Source: Metabacillus crassostreae (lineage in GTDB: Bacteria; Bacillota; Bacilli; Bacillales; Bacillaceae). Taken from it: 64,000 nucleotides of DNA. The translations under genes were made by a program, and so were the position numbers. Below, piece by piece: positions 25,476 to 33,983 of the stretch. Where the stretch lies: assembly GCF_016908395.1 (NCBI RefSeq), contig NZ_JAFBDU010000001.1, positions 62,001 to 126,000 on the forward strand, written 5' to 3'. Every line of letters begins with the position of its first letter. Position 1 is the first letter of the stretch. The notes under the pieces are model-generated. The model was not told the DNA's origin. It was given only the letters and a program-made list of their open reading frames with translations, and searched no databases.

Positions 25476-26864
25476 ATGAAGAACAGTAAAATACTTATTT
25501 CAATTTTAGTCACAGCAATTATTACAGCAGGTATTACATACAATGTTGCTTCACCTAAAGAAGTAACCCTGTTGAATGAAGAAGATCCTTTCTCTAAATT
25601 AAAATCAACATATAATTTATTACAGAAAAATTATTATCAGGATGTTGAGACAGAAAAATTAGTTGAAGGTGCAATTAAAGGAATGGTGGAGTCTTTAGAA
25701 GACCCATATTCTGTTTACATGGATATTGAAGAAGCAAAAAGTTTTAGTGAAAACATATCTTCTTCTTTCGAAGGAATTGGAGCAGAAATACAAGAGAATG
25801 ATGGAAGTATAATCATTGTATCTCCAATAAAGGGATCACCTGCAGAAGAAGCTGGTCTTAAACCAAAGGATATTATTCAAAAGGTTGATGATAAGTCAGT
25901 TGAAGGGTTTTCTGTTACAGAGGCAGTCATGTTAATTAGAGGTGAAAAAGGATCAACAGTTAACCTTGTTGTTGAAAGACCAGGTGTTGGGAATTTAAAC
26001 TTTACAATTACACGAGATACAATTCCTATTGAAACAGTTTATTCTGAAGTGATTGAAGATCAAATTGGTAAAATTCAAATTACCAAGTTTTCTGAAAGTA
26101 CAAGTGAAGAATTTGCTAAAGCGTTAAGTGACCTGCAGGAGCAGAATGTAAAAGGTCTCATTATTGATCTTAGACAAAATCCTGGTGGTTTAATGGATAA
26201 AGCAATTGCTATGTCTGACATCTTTGTGCCAAAGGGTGAGAATATTCTTCAGGTAGAATATAATAATAAGGCCAAAGACGTATATAAAGCTGAGAATGAT
26301 GCAATGATTGATTTACCTACAACAGTGTTAATTGATGGTGGAACAGCTAGTGCCGGAGAGATAATGGCTGCTGCTTTAAATCAATCAGCAGGAATACCAC
26401 TTGTGGGTGAAAAAACCTTTGGTAAAGGTACTGTGCAATCAGCAGAAGGATTTGAGGATAATTCTTCAGTTAAGTTTACAACAGCTAAATGGTTAACACC
26501 TGATGGGACTTGGATTCATGATAAAGGAATTGAACCAACAGTAAAAGCCATATTACCAGATTATGCGAATTTACCGTATATTAATCCTGATAATGTACTT
26601 AAACAAGGAGATTCAACTCCTGAGGTAAATGCTGCACAACAAATGTTAAAAGCATTAGGTTATGATGGGGTAAGCTTGAATGGATACTTTGATGAAAATA
26701 CAACGAAGGTTGTTAAACAATTCCAAAAAGATCAAGGTCTTGAGGTTGATGGACAAATTGCCGAAGGAACAACAATTAAGTTAATAGAGTTGTTACAAAG
26801 TAAAATAAAAGAAAATGATACACAGCTCGAAAAAGCAATAGAAACATTAAAGAAAGATTTATAA
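25476..26864 (+). CDS. ctpA: Carboxy-terminal processing protease (S41)
   Basis: A 462-aa secreted or membrane-anchored serine protease. Domains in order: signal anchor (4-24), CtpA N-terminal helical part, PDZ (about 96-170), S41 protease core, and a C-terminal peptidoglycan-binding-1 domain (about 383-445). The Ser-Lys dyad is Ser292 (GGTASAGE) and Lys317 (EKTFGKGTV), 25 residues apart as in CtpB. Synteny with yodH/yodJ argues for CtpA, not the sporulation-specific CtpB. No strong ribosome binding site; GGTGG lies 12 bases upstream. Confidence 0.92.
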   Translation: MKNSKILISILVTAIITAGITYNVASPKEVTLLNEEDPFSKLKSTYNLLQKNYYQDVETEKLVEGAIKGMVESLEDPYSVYMDIEEAKSFSENISSSFEGIGAEIQENDGSIIIVSPIKGSPAEEAGLKPKDIIQKVDDKSVEGFSVTEAVMLIRGEKGSTVNLVVERPGVGNLNFTITRDTIPIETVYSEVIEDQIGKIQITKFSESTSEEFAKALSDLQEQNVKGLIIDLRQNPGGLMDKAIAMSDIFVPKGENILQVEYNNKAKDVYKAENDAMIDLPTTVLIDGGTASAGEIMAAALNQSAGIPLVGEKTFGKGTVQSAEGFEDNSSVKFTTAKWLTPDGTWIHDKGIEPTVKAILPDYANLPYINPDNVLKQGDSTPEVNAAQQMLKALGYDGVSLNGYFDENTTKVVKQFQKDQGLEVDGQIAEGTTIKLIELLQSKIKENDTQLEKAIETLKKDL

Positions 26865-26912
26865 AAAAAGCTCTTCGTTTGTCACAAAATGTGCAACGAA
26901 GAGCTTTTTTTA
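26864..26912. terminator. Terminator after ctpA
   Basis: AGCTCTTCGTT pairs with AACGAAGAGCT, flanked by A and T runs on each side, so it can serve both ctpA and the convergent yodC. Confidence 0.88.
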
Positions 26913-26938
26913 GTTTAATTCAACCTTAGATTATATAT

Positions 26939-27562
26939 TTAAAGCCATGTAGAGACTTGTTTAACATCTAAACGGTTGCTTTTGTGAGCAGGTTTGACTG
27001 CTTTACCAATTGTAATTAACATCACTGGTACATATCTATCAGAGATATTGAACTCTTTGACAAAACCCTCTTTATTGAAGCCACCAATTGCACAGGTATC
27101 GAAGCCTTTTGCTTTTGCGGTCAACATAAGCTGCATTGCAGCTAAAGAAGCATTTGAAAAAGCAGCATCTCTGGCAAAGGTCTCATTTGTATATGCACCA
27201 TTAATTTGCTTGGCTAGTGTTTCTTTGATTTCTGCGCTCATGTAGCCAGCATGAACTAATGGCTCATATACCGTTTCAGTATTTTTATTAGCTTCTAAAT
27301 CACCAAGTATAGCAATAACTGCTGAAGATTCAACAATTTGATTTTGATTGTAAGCTATAGGGAGAAGCTGTTGTTTTGATTGATCACTATGAAAAACGGT
27401 AAAGTGCCAATGTTGTAAATTCCAAGCAGATGGTGCAAGTGTTGTAAATGAAAGAATATCCTCTAATTCTTCTTTAGTAATTTTTTTATTTGAATCATAG
27501 TTACGTACTGAAGTACGAGACTTTATAACGGACATTAAATCCTCTGTGTATGTTGAACTCAT
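26939..27562 (-). CDS. yodC: NAD(P)H nitroreductase, quinone-responsive type
   Basis: A 207-aa flavin nitroreductase with SRTSVRNYDSNKKIT at the N terminus, FMN-contact segments TLAPSAWNLQHWHF (near 51) and AIGGFNKEGF (near 163). In B. subtilis YodC is repressed by the neighbouring YodB and induced by diamide and quinones. Here it is divergent from a YodB homologue with a perfect palindrome between them. AGGAGG precedes the ATG. Confidence 0.93.
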   Translation of the reverse strand: MSSTYTEDLMSVIKSRTSVRNYDSNKKITKEELEDILSFTTLAPSAWNLQHWHFTVFHSDQSKQQLLPIAYNQNQIVESSAVIAILGDLEANKNTETVYEPLVHAGYMSAEIKETLAKQINGAYTNETFARDAAFSNASLAAMQLMLTAKAKGFDTCAIGGFNKEGFVKEFNISDRYVPVMLITIGKAVKPAHKSNRLDVKQVSTWL

Positions 27563-27606
27563 TAATACATCCTCCTAATATTTGAATTGTAATGGTTGAT
27601 ACTATA

Positions 27607-27635
27607 TACTAAAAGTAATAGACTTACTTTTAGTA
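27607..27635. promoter_or_regulatory. YodB-type operator between yodC and yodB
   Basis: TACTAAAAGTAA and TTACTTTTAGTA are exact inverted 12-bp arms separated by TAGAC. It lies 45 bp before yodC and 75 bp before yodB, where it would block a yodC promoter. The TACT...AGTA form fits the operator type described for HxlR regulators YodB/CatR in B. subtilis. Confidence 0.78.
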
Positions 27636-27709
27636 AGTTCCTTCACATAAGGAACATCATAATTGATATAATAAATTGAGTCAAGAGAAACGAAGCAAGG
27701 GGAGATAAA

Positions 27710-28033
27710 ATGAAACTAAATCTTTGTCCAAAAATGGAGTCTGCCTTTAGACTTTTAGGTAAACGTTGGATTGGTATTATTATTCATGTTTTATTGGACG
27801 GACCAAAAAGATTTAAAGATCTAACTGAGATTATCCCTAGTATTAGTCAAAAGATGCTATCTGAGCGACTAAAAGAACTGGAAAATGAAGGACTTGTAGA
27901 GCGGATTGTCATAGATGATACACCAGTGAAAGTTATATATCAGTTAACAGACAAAGGGAAACACTTAGAAGGTGTTATGTGTGAGGTAGGGAAATGGGCT
28001 GATACCTTTTGTAAAACAGAAGGAGAGAATTGA
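27710..28033 (+). CDS. yodB: HxlR-family thiol-sensing repressor YodB
   Basis: A 107-aa winged-helix repressor. Cys6, the redox-sensing residue of B. subtilis YodB, is present (LNLCPKME), as is Cys101; the third B. subtilis cysteine (position 108) is absent because the protein ends at 107, and an additional Cys91 is present. The HTH covers about 30-75 (SISQKMLSERLKELENEGLVER). TATAAT at 27667-27672 lies upstream. It overlaps the regulatory unit with yodC and is followed after 1 bp by an SDR gene, which differs from a simple yodB-yodC pair. Confidence 0.93.
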   Translation: MKLNLCPKMESAFRLLGKRWIGIIIHVLLDGPKRFKDLTEIIPSISQKMLSERLKELENEGLVERIVIDDTPVKVIYQLTDKGKHLEGVMCEVGKWADTFCKTEGEN

Positions 28034-28034
28034 C

Positions 28035-28775
28035 ATGAGTAGAACGGTTATTATTACTGGGGGCTCGAATGGTATTGGTAAAGAGCTCGTATATCATTAT
28101 GCTAATAAGGGTTATAAAGTTGTAATTGCAGATATAGATGAAAAAAGTGGGGAAGAAATAGTAAATCAATGTAAAGTGAATGATTTAACAGTTTATTTTA
28201 TTAAGACAGATGTCTCAAAAATTGAAGACATAAAAATTTTAATTCAGAAAACACTTGATCACTATGGTTCATTAGATATTTTAGTTAACAATGCTGGACT
28301 ATCGAAATGGCAATCTCCCTATGAAATTACAGTTGAAGAATGGGATACAATGATTAACACAAATTTAAGAAGTGTGATGTTTACCTCAAGGGAAGCTGCA
28401 AAGGTCATGAAGGAAAATGCTAATGGAGGCAAAATTGTTAATTTAGCTTCAACTAGAGCTTTCATGTCAGAACCAAACTCTGAAGCCTATGCAGCAACTA
28501 AAGGAGGAATCATTTCACTCACCCATGCTCTTGCAACATCATTGAGCGATGATGGAATTCAAGTAAATTCAATATCACCTGGTTGGATTGAAACAGGAGA
28601 TTATAGCAAATTAAGAGGTATTGATCATTCACAACATTTATCGAATAGAGTTGGGAAACCAGAAGACATAGCTAAAGCATGTTATTATTTAACCTCCCCG
28701 GATAATGAGTTTGTTACTGGAATAAATCTCACTATCGATGGTGGAATGACAAAGAAAATGATTTATGAACATTAA
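28035..28775 (+). CDS. Short-chain dehydrogenase/reductase
   Basis: A 246-aa classical SDR with the nucleotide-binding TGGSNGIGK (8-16), NNAG (85-88) and the catalytic Ser139, Tyr152, Lys156. The second strand ends in an acidic residue (IADIDE), favouring NAD(H). The start is 2 bp after the yodB stop with AAGGAGAG inside the yodB end, so it is in an operon with the quinone sensor and may reduce a reactive carbonyl or quinone; the substrate is inference. Confidence 0.9.
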   Translation: MSRTVIITGGSNGIGKELVYHYANKGYKVVIADIDEKSGEEIVNQCKVNDLTVYFIKTDVSKIEDIKILIQKTLDHYGSLDILVNNAGLSKWQSPYEITVEEWDTMINTNLRSVMFTSREAAKVMKENANGGKIVNLASTRAFMSEPNSEAYAATKGGIISLTHALATSLSDDGIQVNSISPGWIETGDYSKLRGIDHSQHLSNRVGKPEDIAKACYYLTSPDNEFVTGINLTIDGGMTKKMIYEH

Positions 28776-28896
28776 AGATCTTCCAATTGATTAGAAATTC
28801 AAACGAATTACCTAAATTATAGGTGTTTACCCAATCCAATTGTTATTTACATGAATACATATTAGTGTAGGTAATTATTCGAGGAGGTAAAGGAAT

Positions 28897-29115
28897 ATGT
28901 CACATTTTGTTAGACATGGTTATGGTAATCCACATCAAGAAAGATTCTTTTTTGGTGGACCTTTTGTTGGAGGGCTTCTTGGTGGTTTAGTTGGTAGTGC
29001 TGTGTTTAGACCACGTCCAATTCCATATGGAGGATTCCCGCCGTATGGTGGATATGGTGCTCCTTATGGTTACGGATACGGATATGGATATCCTTATGGA
29101 CCTTTCCGTTATTAA
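28897..29115 (+). CDS. Gly/Tyr-rich coat-like small protein
   Basis: A 72-aa protein with a short N-terminal region, a glycine-zipper-like hydrophobic stretch (GGPFVGGLLGGLVGSAVF, about 20-37) and a G/Y/P-rich tail (GYGAPYGYGYGYGYPYG). The tail is nearly the same composition as YodI. CGAGGAGG precedes the ATG. Likely a spore-coat or envelope-associated protein; no named family. Confidence 0.65.
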   Translation: MSHFVRHGYGNPHQERFFFGGPFVGGLLGGLVGSAVFRPRPIPYGGFPPYGGYGAPYGYGYGYGYPYGPFRY

Positions 29116-29170
29116 TCAGAGAATTGATTGTCAATTTTTAAATGATTGGTAGAAACAAATAAAAAACAAT

Positions 29171-29203
29171 GGGCTGACTCAATTAGAGTCAGCCCTCGTT
29201 TTT
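29171..29203. terminator. Terminator between coat-like gene and Hsp20-like gene
   Basis: A perfect 10-bp stem GGGCTGACTC / GAGTCAGCCC with a five-base loop, then TCGTTTTT. Its core is shared with the terminator at 32301. Confidence 0.88.
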
Positions 29204-29206
29204 GTA

Positions 29207-29665
29207 CTAATAGGTAATATCTATTTCTGAAATTGAATTTTCATCTAATTTTACTAATTGTATTTCAAGATAGTGATCAATATATCTAGCTTTTGTACCC
29301 TTGCGTTTTACGGGTGCTGGAAGCATGTATTTTGATATATCACCCTGTTTTGGGTAGTTTTTAACTAAAAGTCGATGATTTGTATGCTGTAGCTTAATAT
29401 CTTTATCATGATTTTTTGGAATATTTAGCTTAACATATACAAATTCATTTGTTTCAAAAATTTCGGGTGTGGGTTTTTCAACCTTTTCAACCCTTTCATT
29501 TTGTGCTAAATCTCCTTGGAATGGGAAGCTTTGAGATAAATCGCCACCGAATACGTTTTTCATTACGTTTTGGATATAGTTTTCAACTTCTTTGGGGTTC
29601 ATTTTATTTAAATTTTTAGTGAAACTACTTTGGTCAAATGGAAATTGTTTGTTCCACGGAAACAT
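29207..29665 (-). CDS. Hsp20/alpha-crystallin-like (CotM/GerT-type) protein
   Basis: A 152-aa protein. The first 60 residues are a polar N-terminal arm (MFPWNKQFPFDQSSF...), followed by an alpha-crystallin-like beta sandwich from about 72 to 152 (EIFETNEFVYVKLNIPKN..., HHRLL-like LQHTNHRLLVKNYP). The domain is diverged, as in the Bacillus coat proteins CotM and GerT, more than in true small heat-shock proteins. Probably a spore-associated protein; exact orthology not determined. Confidence 0.7.
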   Translation of the reverse strand: MFPWNKQFPFDQSSFTKNLNKMNPKEVENYIQNVMKNVFGGDLSQSFPFQGDLAQNERVEKVEKPTPEIFETNEFVYVKLNIPKNHDKDIKLQHTNHRLLVKNYPKQGDISKYMLPAPVKRKGTKARYIDHYLEIQLVKLDENSISEIDITY

Positions 29666-29868
29666 TTTTTCACATCCTTAAATGTAAGATTTATAACTAT
29701 GCTATGCAGTAGAGGGTTAAACGGTTAGCAATGCATATATGTTGTGGTACAACTTCCCTTAAGTTTATAATGGTTTTTATGAAGAGCTCTTTATTGCTTG
29801 AGTAAAGAGAATGTATATAGAAGCTATTTATAACTGCCTTAGGTTATTAAGAAGTGAGGTAAAAGATT

Positions 29869-30810
29869 ATGAAATCAACTGAGGCTAATACGTATCAACA
29901 GGGGTTACTATACACTGCTGGGTCCTATCTTCTTTGGGGGATTTTACCTTTGTATTGGAAATTGGTGGGGAATGTAGCTTCTGAAGAGATTTTAGCACAC
30001 CGGATTTTTTGGTCATTTTTGTTTATGTTAGTGGTACTAGGTATTAATAGTGAATGGAAGCAGTTGATTAGTACCTCAAAGAAAATTATCCAAAAGCCCG
30101 TTATACTAGTAACATTGATCATTTCATCAATTTTAATTAGTATTAATTGGTTTGTTTATATTTGGTCAGTAAATAATAATCAGATGATCGAAGCAAGTTT
30201 AGGTTATTACATAAATCCTTTAATTAGTGTTTTACTAGGAATGATCTTTTTTAAGGAGAAGTTAAATCTTCTGCAAAAAATATCTTTTGTTGTTGCGGCC
30301 ATTGGTGTGCTCTATATGACATTAAATTACGGAAAAGTGCCTTTTGTTGCTTTAACACTAGCTTTAAGCTTTGGATTATATGGCTTAACCAAAAAAATGA
30401 CGAAATTAAGCTCTGCAATAGGCTTAACATTTGAAACAATGGTTGTTACACCAATTGCCTTTTTCTACTTGGTCTTTTTAGCACAAAAAGGTGATCTGTT
30501 ATTTTTTGATGTAGGATTATCAACCAAATTACTGTTGATTGGTGCTGGTGCAGCAACAGCTGTACCTTTACTTTTGTTTGCAACAGGAGCTAAGCGGATT
30601 CCATTGTTTATGGTGGGTATTCTACAGTATATTGCACCAACAATCACATTAATAATTGGTATTGTTATTTATAATGAAAAGTTCACTTATATTGAGCTTG
30701 TAACTTTTACATGTATTTGGACTGCTTTATTAATTTTCACATTATCACATTCAAAATATGTCAAAAAAATAGAAGTGAAAATTAAAAGAAAAAATTCCCT
30801 AGGGGTATAA
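29869..30810 (+). CDS. rarD: RarD-family EamA transporter
   Basis: A 313-aa membrane protein with ten predicted helices in two EamA halves. The RarD signature is clear: AGSYLLWGILPLYWKL, SEEILAHRIFWSFLFM, INWFVYIWSVNNNQMIEASLGYYINPL. Bacterial RarD is named for chloramphenicol sensitivity; the transported substrate is unknown. Corresponds by position to yojE of B. subtilis. Confidence 0.93.
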   Translation: MKSTEANTYQQGLLYTAGSYLLWGILPLYWKLVGNVASEEILAHRIFWSFLFMLVVLGINSEWKQLISTSKKIIQKPVILVTLIISSILISINWFVYIWSVNNNQMIEASLGYYINPLISVLLGMIFFKEKLNLLQKISFVVAAIGVLYMTLNYGKVPFVALTLALSFGLYGLTKKMTKLSSAIGLTFETMVVTPIAFFYLVFLAQKGDLLFFDVGLSTKLLLIGAGAATAVPLLLFATGAKRIPLFMVGILQYIAPTITLIIGIVIYNEKFTYIELVTFTCIWTALLIFTLSHSKYVKKIEVKIKRKNSLGV

Positions 30811-30943
30811 GTCTTGAATTGTTGTTAATGCTTAAACAGCCTCTTAGCTTGAGGAAGCTCATTGACCAAAAGGGAAAGCAAACCTTTTTTCGAAAGTGAA
30901 CACTCGTATCAGAATTTATAGATGGAAATTGAGAGGCTTTAGG

Positions 30944-31219
30944 ATGATGAATTATAATGATTTACTTAGTGCTTATCGTGATCTTTGGACAAATCGTTCA
31001 TTACCAGTTGAAGAAGATGAATATCAAACTTTAATAGACTCAATTACAAAAGAACTAAAAGATGAAATGACACATCCGAGAATTAGAAAAAGTCATAACG
31101 AGAAATTCTATTATTCAGTGAGTAGAATTATATCTTCTTCTTTAAACAATGAACAAAAGACACAATTGATTGAGTTACATATCCTTGCTATGAGAAATAT
31201 CGAATACAATAAACATTAA
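30944..31219 (+). CDS. 91-aa hypothetical protein ahead of yojF-bshB2
   Basis: A small helical cytoplasmic protein (MMNYNDLLSAYRDLWTNRS...). ATG 30944 is used because GAGAGG lies seven bases upstream; the longer frame has no site. It is only 14 bp from yojF, so it is the first gene of a three-gene unit ending with the bacillithiol deacetylase. Family not recognised; conserved WTNRSLPVEEDEYQ-type motif may help a search. Confidence 0.62.
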   Translation: MMNYNDLLSAYRDLWTNRSLPVEEDEYQTLIDSITKELKDEMTHPRIRKSHNEKFYYSVSRIISSSLNNEQKTQLIELHILAMRNIEYNKH

Positions 31220-31233
31220 GGAGACAAGTAGAA

Positions 31234-31611
31234 ATGAAGGGAATTTCAAAAGATGCGGTACAAGCTTATCTTGATAAGTTCTTAAATAAATCTGTTTATA
31301 TACATTTAGAAACAACAACAGGGTCGTATTCAGCACATAAAGACGAAAAAAATATGACCGTAGTAGCTTTTATCCGCAATGCAAAAGTTACGTATCATCA
31401 AGCGAAAATAACTGGAAATGGTCCATACCGTGTAGGTTTAAAGCTTGAGGATGGCTGGATATATGCTGAGGGACTAACTGATTGGGCACAAACAAATGAT
31501 CAGCAATTATTACTTGCTGGTCATAATGGAGAAGGACAGCTAGCAATTGCACTTCAAATAAGTGAAATTCCTTTTGGTGAAATTGAGGGAGTAGAGGAGA
31601 CTGAAAAATGA
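31234..31611 (+). CDS. yojF: DUF1806 protein YojF
   Basis: A 125-aa protein matching the DUF1806/YojF family (VQAYLDKFLNKSVYIHLETTTGSYS..., VAFIRNAKVTYHQAKITGNGPYRVGLKLEDGWIYAEGLTDW). In Bacillus it is always next to bshB2 and is thought to be connected with bacillithiol metabolism, though its function is unknown. Its stop overlaps the bshB2 start by four bases (ATGA), which implies translational coupling. Confidence 0.93.
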   Translation: MKGISKDAVQAYLDKFLNKSVYIHLETTTGSYSAHKDEKNMTVVAFIRNAKVTYHQAKITGNGPYRVGLKLEDGWIYAEGLTDWAQTNDQQLLLAGHNGEGQLAIALQISEIPFGEIEGVEETEK

Positions 31612-32279
31612 GAGAACATGTACTAGTCATTTTACCACACCCGGATGATGAAGCATTTGGTGTTGCAGGTTTAATTGCTAAAAATAGAAAAGCAGGTGTT
31701 CCTGTTACATATGCATGTGGTACTTTAGGAGAAATGGGCAGAAATATGGGTAATCCTTTATTTGCTAATCGTGAAATTTTACCCCAAATTCGTAAAAAGG
31801 AATTAAAAGATGCCTGTAAAGCAATGGATATTCAAGATTTAAGGATGCTTGGTCTTAGAGACAAAACACTCGAGTTTGAAGATGATGAGCAGCTAGCTAC
31901 TATTATGGAAGGTATCATCGATGATGTAAAACCCTCTTTAATCGTTACTTTCTATCCAGGACATGGTGTTCACCCTGATCATGATGCTTGTGGTGCTGCA
32001 GTTATACGTGCTTTAGAACGTAAACCGATTGAAGAAAGACCTATAACTTATTGTATGGCTATTACTAAGAACCGTATTGAAGTGATTGGAGAGCCAGATA
32101 TTCATATTAATATTACTGATGTAGCAGATGTTAAATTAAATGCATTAAAAGCACATCGATCACAAACTGAGGGTATGTTAAAACAAATAGAAGAAAAGCT
32201 TTTAAATAAAGATCCGGAATTTATGCATTGGTTTGAAAGTGAAGTATTTTGGACATATAAGTGGAACAGTTCTTTTTAG
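31608..32279 (+). CDS. bshB2: Bacillithiol biosynthesis deacetylase BshB2
   Basis: A 223-aa LmbE-like zinc deacetylase. The metal motif HPDDEAFGVAG (residues about 11-21) and HPDHDACG (about 124-131) identify it; the YojF neighbour points to BshB2, not BshB1. It removes the acetyl group from GlcNAc-malate to give GlcN-malate in bacillithiol synthesis, or from bacillithiol S-conjugate mercapturates. Cytoplasmic. Confidence 0.95.
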   Translation: MREHVLVILPHPDDEAFGVAGLIAKNRKAGVPVTYACGTLGEMGRNMGNPLFANREILPQIRKKELKDACKAMDIQDLRMLGLRDKTLEFEDDEQLATIMEGIIDDVKPSLIVTFYPGHGVHPDHDACGAAVIRALERKPIEERPITYCMAITKNRIEVIGEPDIHINITDVADVKLNALKAHRSQTEGMLKQIEEKLLNKDPEFMHWFESEVFWTYKWNSSF

Positions 32280-32300
32280 TTCTTGATAATTAGGTGATAT

Positions 32301-32350
32301 TAAGACAAACAAGGCTGACTCAGTTCATTGAGTCAGCCTTGTTTGTCTTA
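32301..32350. terminator. 22-bp perfect bidirectional terminator between bshB2 and norM
   Basis: The arms 32301-32322 and 32329-32350 are exact reverse complements with a GTTCAT loop. The right arm contains the norM stop codon. The inner arm GGCTGACTCA is shared with the terminator at 29171. Confidence 0.88.
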
Positions 32351-33709
32351 ATTTGTTGATAATTCTAGTTGTTTTCTTTTTTGGATAAAAGCAAGTCTAA
32401 AAGAAAGACCAATTGCTCCTGCTGCAAGGCCGGATATTAAACCAATCCAATATCCAAAAGCATCTAGTGGAGTGTATGTGGCTAACAAGAAGCCTACTGG
32501 AAGTCCAATTACCCAATACGATACAAGAGCCATTATAAAAGTTACATTAACATCTCTATATCCTCTTAAAGCACCTTGTATAGGAGCAGCTATTGCGTCT
32601 GATAATTGGAAGAATATAGCATATATTAAAAAGTCTTGAGTAAGCTTTAGTACATCAGGATCCGAAGTATAGATGGAAGCTACTTCTGGACGGAAGAAAT
32701 AAATGAGTGCCGCCGATAAAATAGATAAAAACAGGGCGAAGCCAATTCCTAAATAACTATATTGTTTTGCGTCCTTTATTCTTTTTGCTCCTATTTCATG
32801 TCCGACAACAATCGTTAATGCCATCGATATACTTAGTGGAAGCATATAAAGGAATGAGGCAAAGTTGATAGCTGCCTGATGTGATGCAATTGTAACGGTA
32901 TTATATTGCCCCATCAGTAAGGTTACAGCAGCAAAAATACTTGTTTCAAAAAATATAGAAAGACCAATTGGTACTCCAATAAGTAATATTTCAGCCCATG
33001 CTTTAAATGATATCTTATAAAATGTTTTAAAGATGCCAAATTCCTTAAAAGGAGCTTGCTTAAAAATAATGAAGATTGTTATTCCTGCAATACACCAATA
33101 GGTAATGGAAGAGGCAATTCCAGCACCGATACCACCAAGCTTTGGTGCTCCGAATTTACCAAAGATAAACATATAATTTAAGATAAAGTTAATAGGTAGA
33201 GATGTAAGAGTGATAAACATGGTTACTCTAGTAAGTCCTAACGCGTCAATAAAACAACGAAGTACAGCATAAAGAAATAGTGGGAAAATCCCAAATGATA
33301 AAGCTACAAGATAACCTTTTGCTATATGTATTACATCTTCCTCTAAGCCCATATTATGTAATATTGGATCTAATGTAAAAAAACCTAGTAGAATAATAAG
33401 TATTGAAATGAACAAGCTAACATATAACCCCTGTACAACCATAAAAGGAACATCTTTTTTCTTCTTAGCTCCAATTAGGTGAGCTACGATTGGTGTAACG
33501 GATAATAAAATGCCACTTAATCCAGTATATACTGGTATCCATAGACTTGAGCCAATTGCTACCCCGGCTAAATCGTCTCGATGGACTTTTCCGGACATAG
33601 TAGTATCGAAAAAGCTCATCGAGAATAAGCCCAGCTGGGTTACTAATATCGGAAAGAGTATACTCGAAAATTGGAACAACTTATCCCGATTTGAAACTGC
33701 TTCTTTCAT
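32348..33709 (-). CDS. norM: MATE-family multidrug efflux protein
   Basis: A 453-aa protein with 12 predicted helices of the MATE (NorM/DinF) family, an H+- or Na+-coupled exporter of cationic drugs. The N-terminal [21 protein letters not shown] and the second-half counterpart [20 protein letters not shown] mark the two pseudo-repeats. Position matches yojI (norM) in B. subtilis. GAGGATGTTAAT precedes the ATG. Confidence 0.93.
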   Translation of the reverse strand: MKEAVSNRDKLFQFSSILFPILVTQLGLFSMSFFDTTMSGKVHRDDLAGVAIGSSLWIPVYTGLSGILLSVTPIVAHLIGAKKKKDVPFMVVQGLYVSLFISILIILLGFFTLDPILHNMGLEEDVIHIAKGYLVALSFGIFPLFLYAVLRCFIDALGLTRVTMFITLTSLPINFILNYMFIFGKFGAPKLGGIGAGIASSITYWCIAGITIFIIFKQAPFKEFGIFKTFYKISFKAWAEILLIGVPIGLSIFFETSIFAAVTLLMGQYNTVTIASHQAAINFASFLYMLPLSISMALTIVVGHEIGAKRIKDAKQYSYLGIGFALFLSILSAALIYFFRPEVASIYTSDPDVLKLTQDFLIYAIFFQLSDAIAAPIQGALRGYRDVNVTFIMALVSYWVIGLPVGFLLATYTPLDAFGYWIGLISGLAAGAIGLSFRLAFIQKRKQLELSTN

Positions 33710-33772
33710 ATTAACATCCTCTTTTCTAGTTGTTGACTAGAGAATTATAACATGAATGATATCAATGAGATG

Positions 33773-33892
33773 TTATTTTTGTTCATTGTTTGATTTGCGT
33801 GATTCTCCTTTAAACATTTGAAAATAAAAAAAGCCTAATGATATCACACCTAAAATGCTAAAGATATATTGAAAAACCTTCTGAGTAATCAT
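33773..33892 (-). CDS. 39-aa membrane peptide divergent from cdaS
   Basis: Begins MITQKVFQYIFSILGV, followed by a single helix (about 5-25) and a basic tail ending KSNNEQK. GGGAGG nine bases upstream of the ATG at 33892 is a good ribosome binding site. It is divergent from cdaS (91 bp between starts) and lies 63 bp upstream of norM on the same strand. Unknown family; likely missed by standard annotation. Confidence 0.6.
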   Translation of the reverse strand: MITQKVFQYIFSILGVISLGFFYFQMFKGESRKSNNEQK

Positions 33893-33983
33893 TGTTAAAA
33901 CCTCCCTTTATAGTATGGTGTATTTTAGGAGATAATACTCATAATAATTTATAAGGATTTATTGCTGAAAGGAGATTTATCAT

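Noticed and set aside
33913-33946. Sigma-G promoter for cdaS
   Set aside because: The -10-like CATAATA is present but the -35-like GTATG is 22 bases away instead of about 18, so it is not claimed as a feature.
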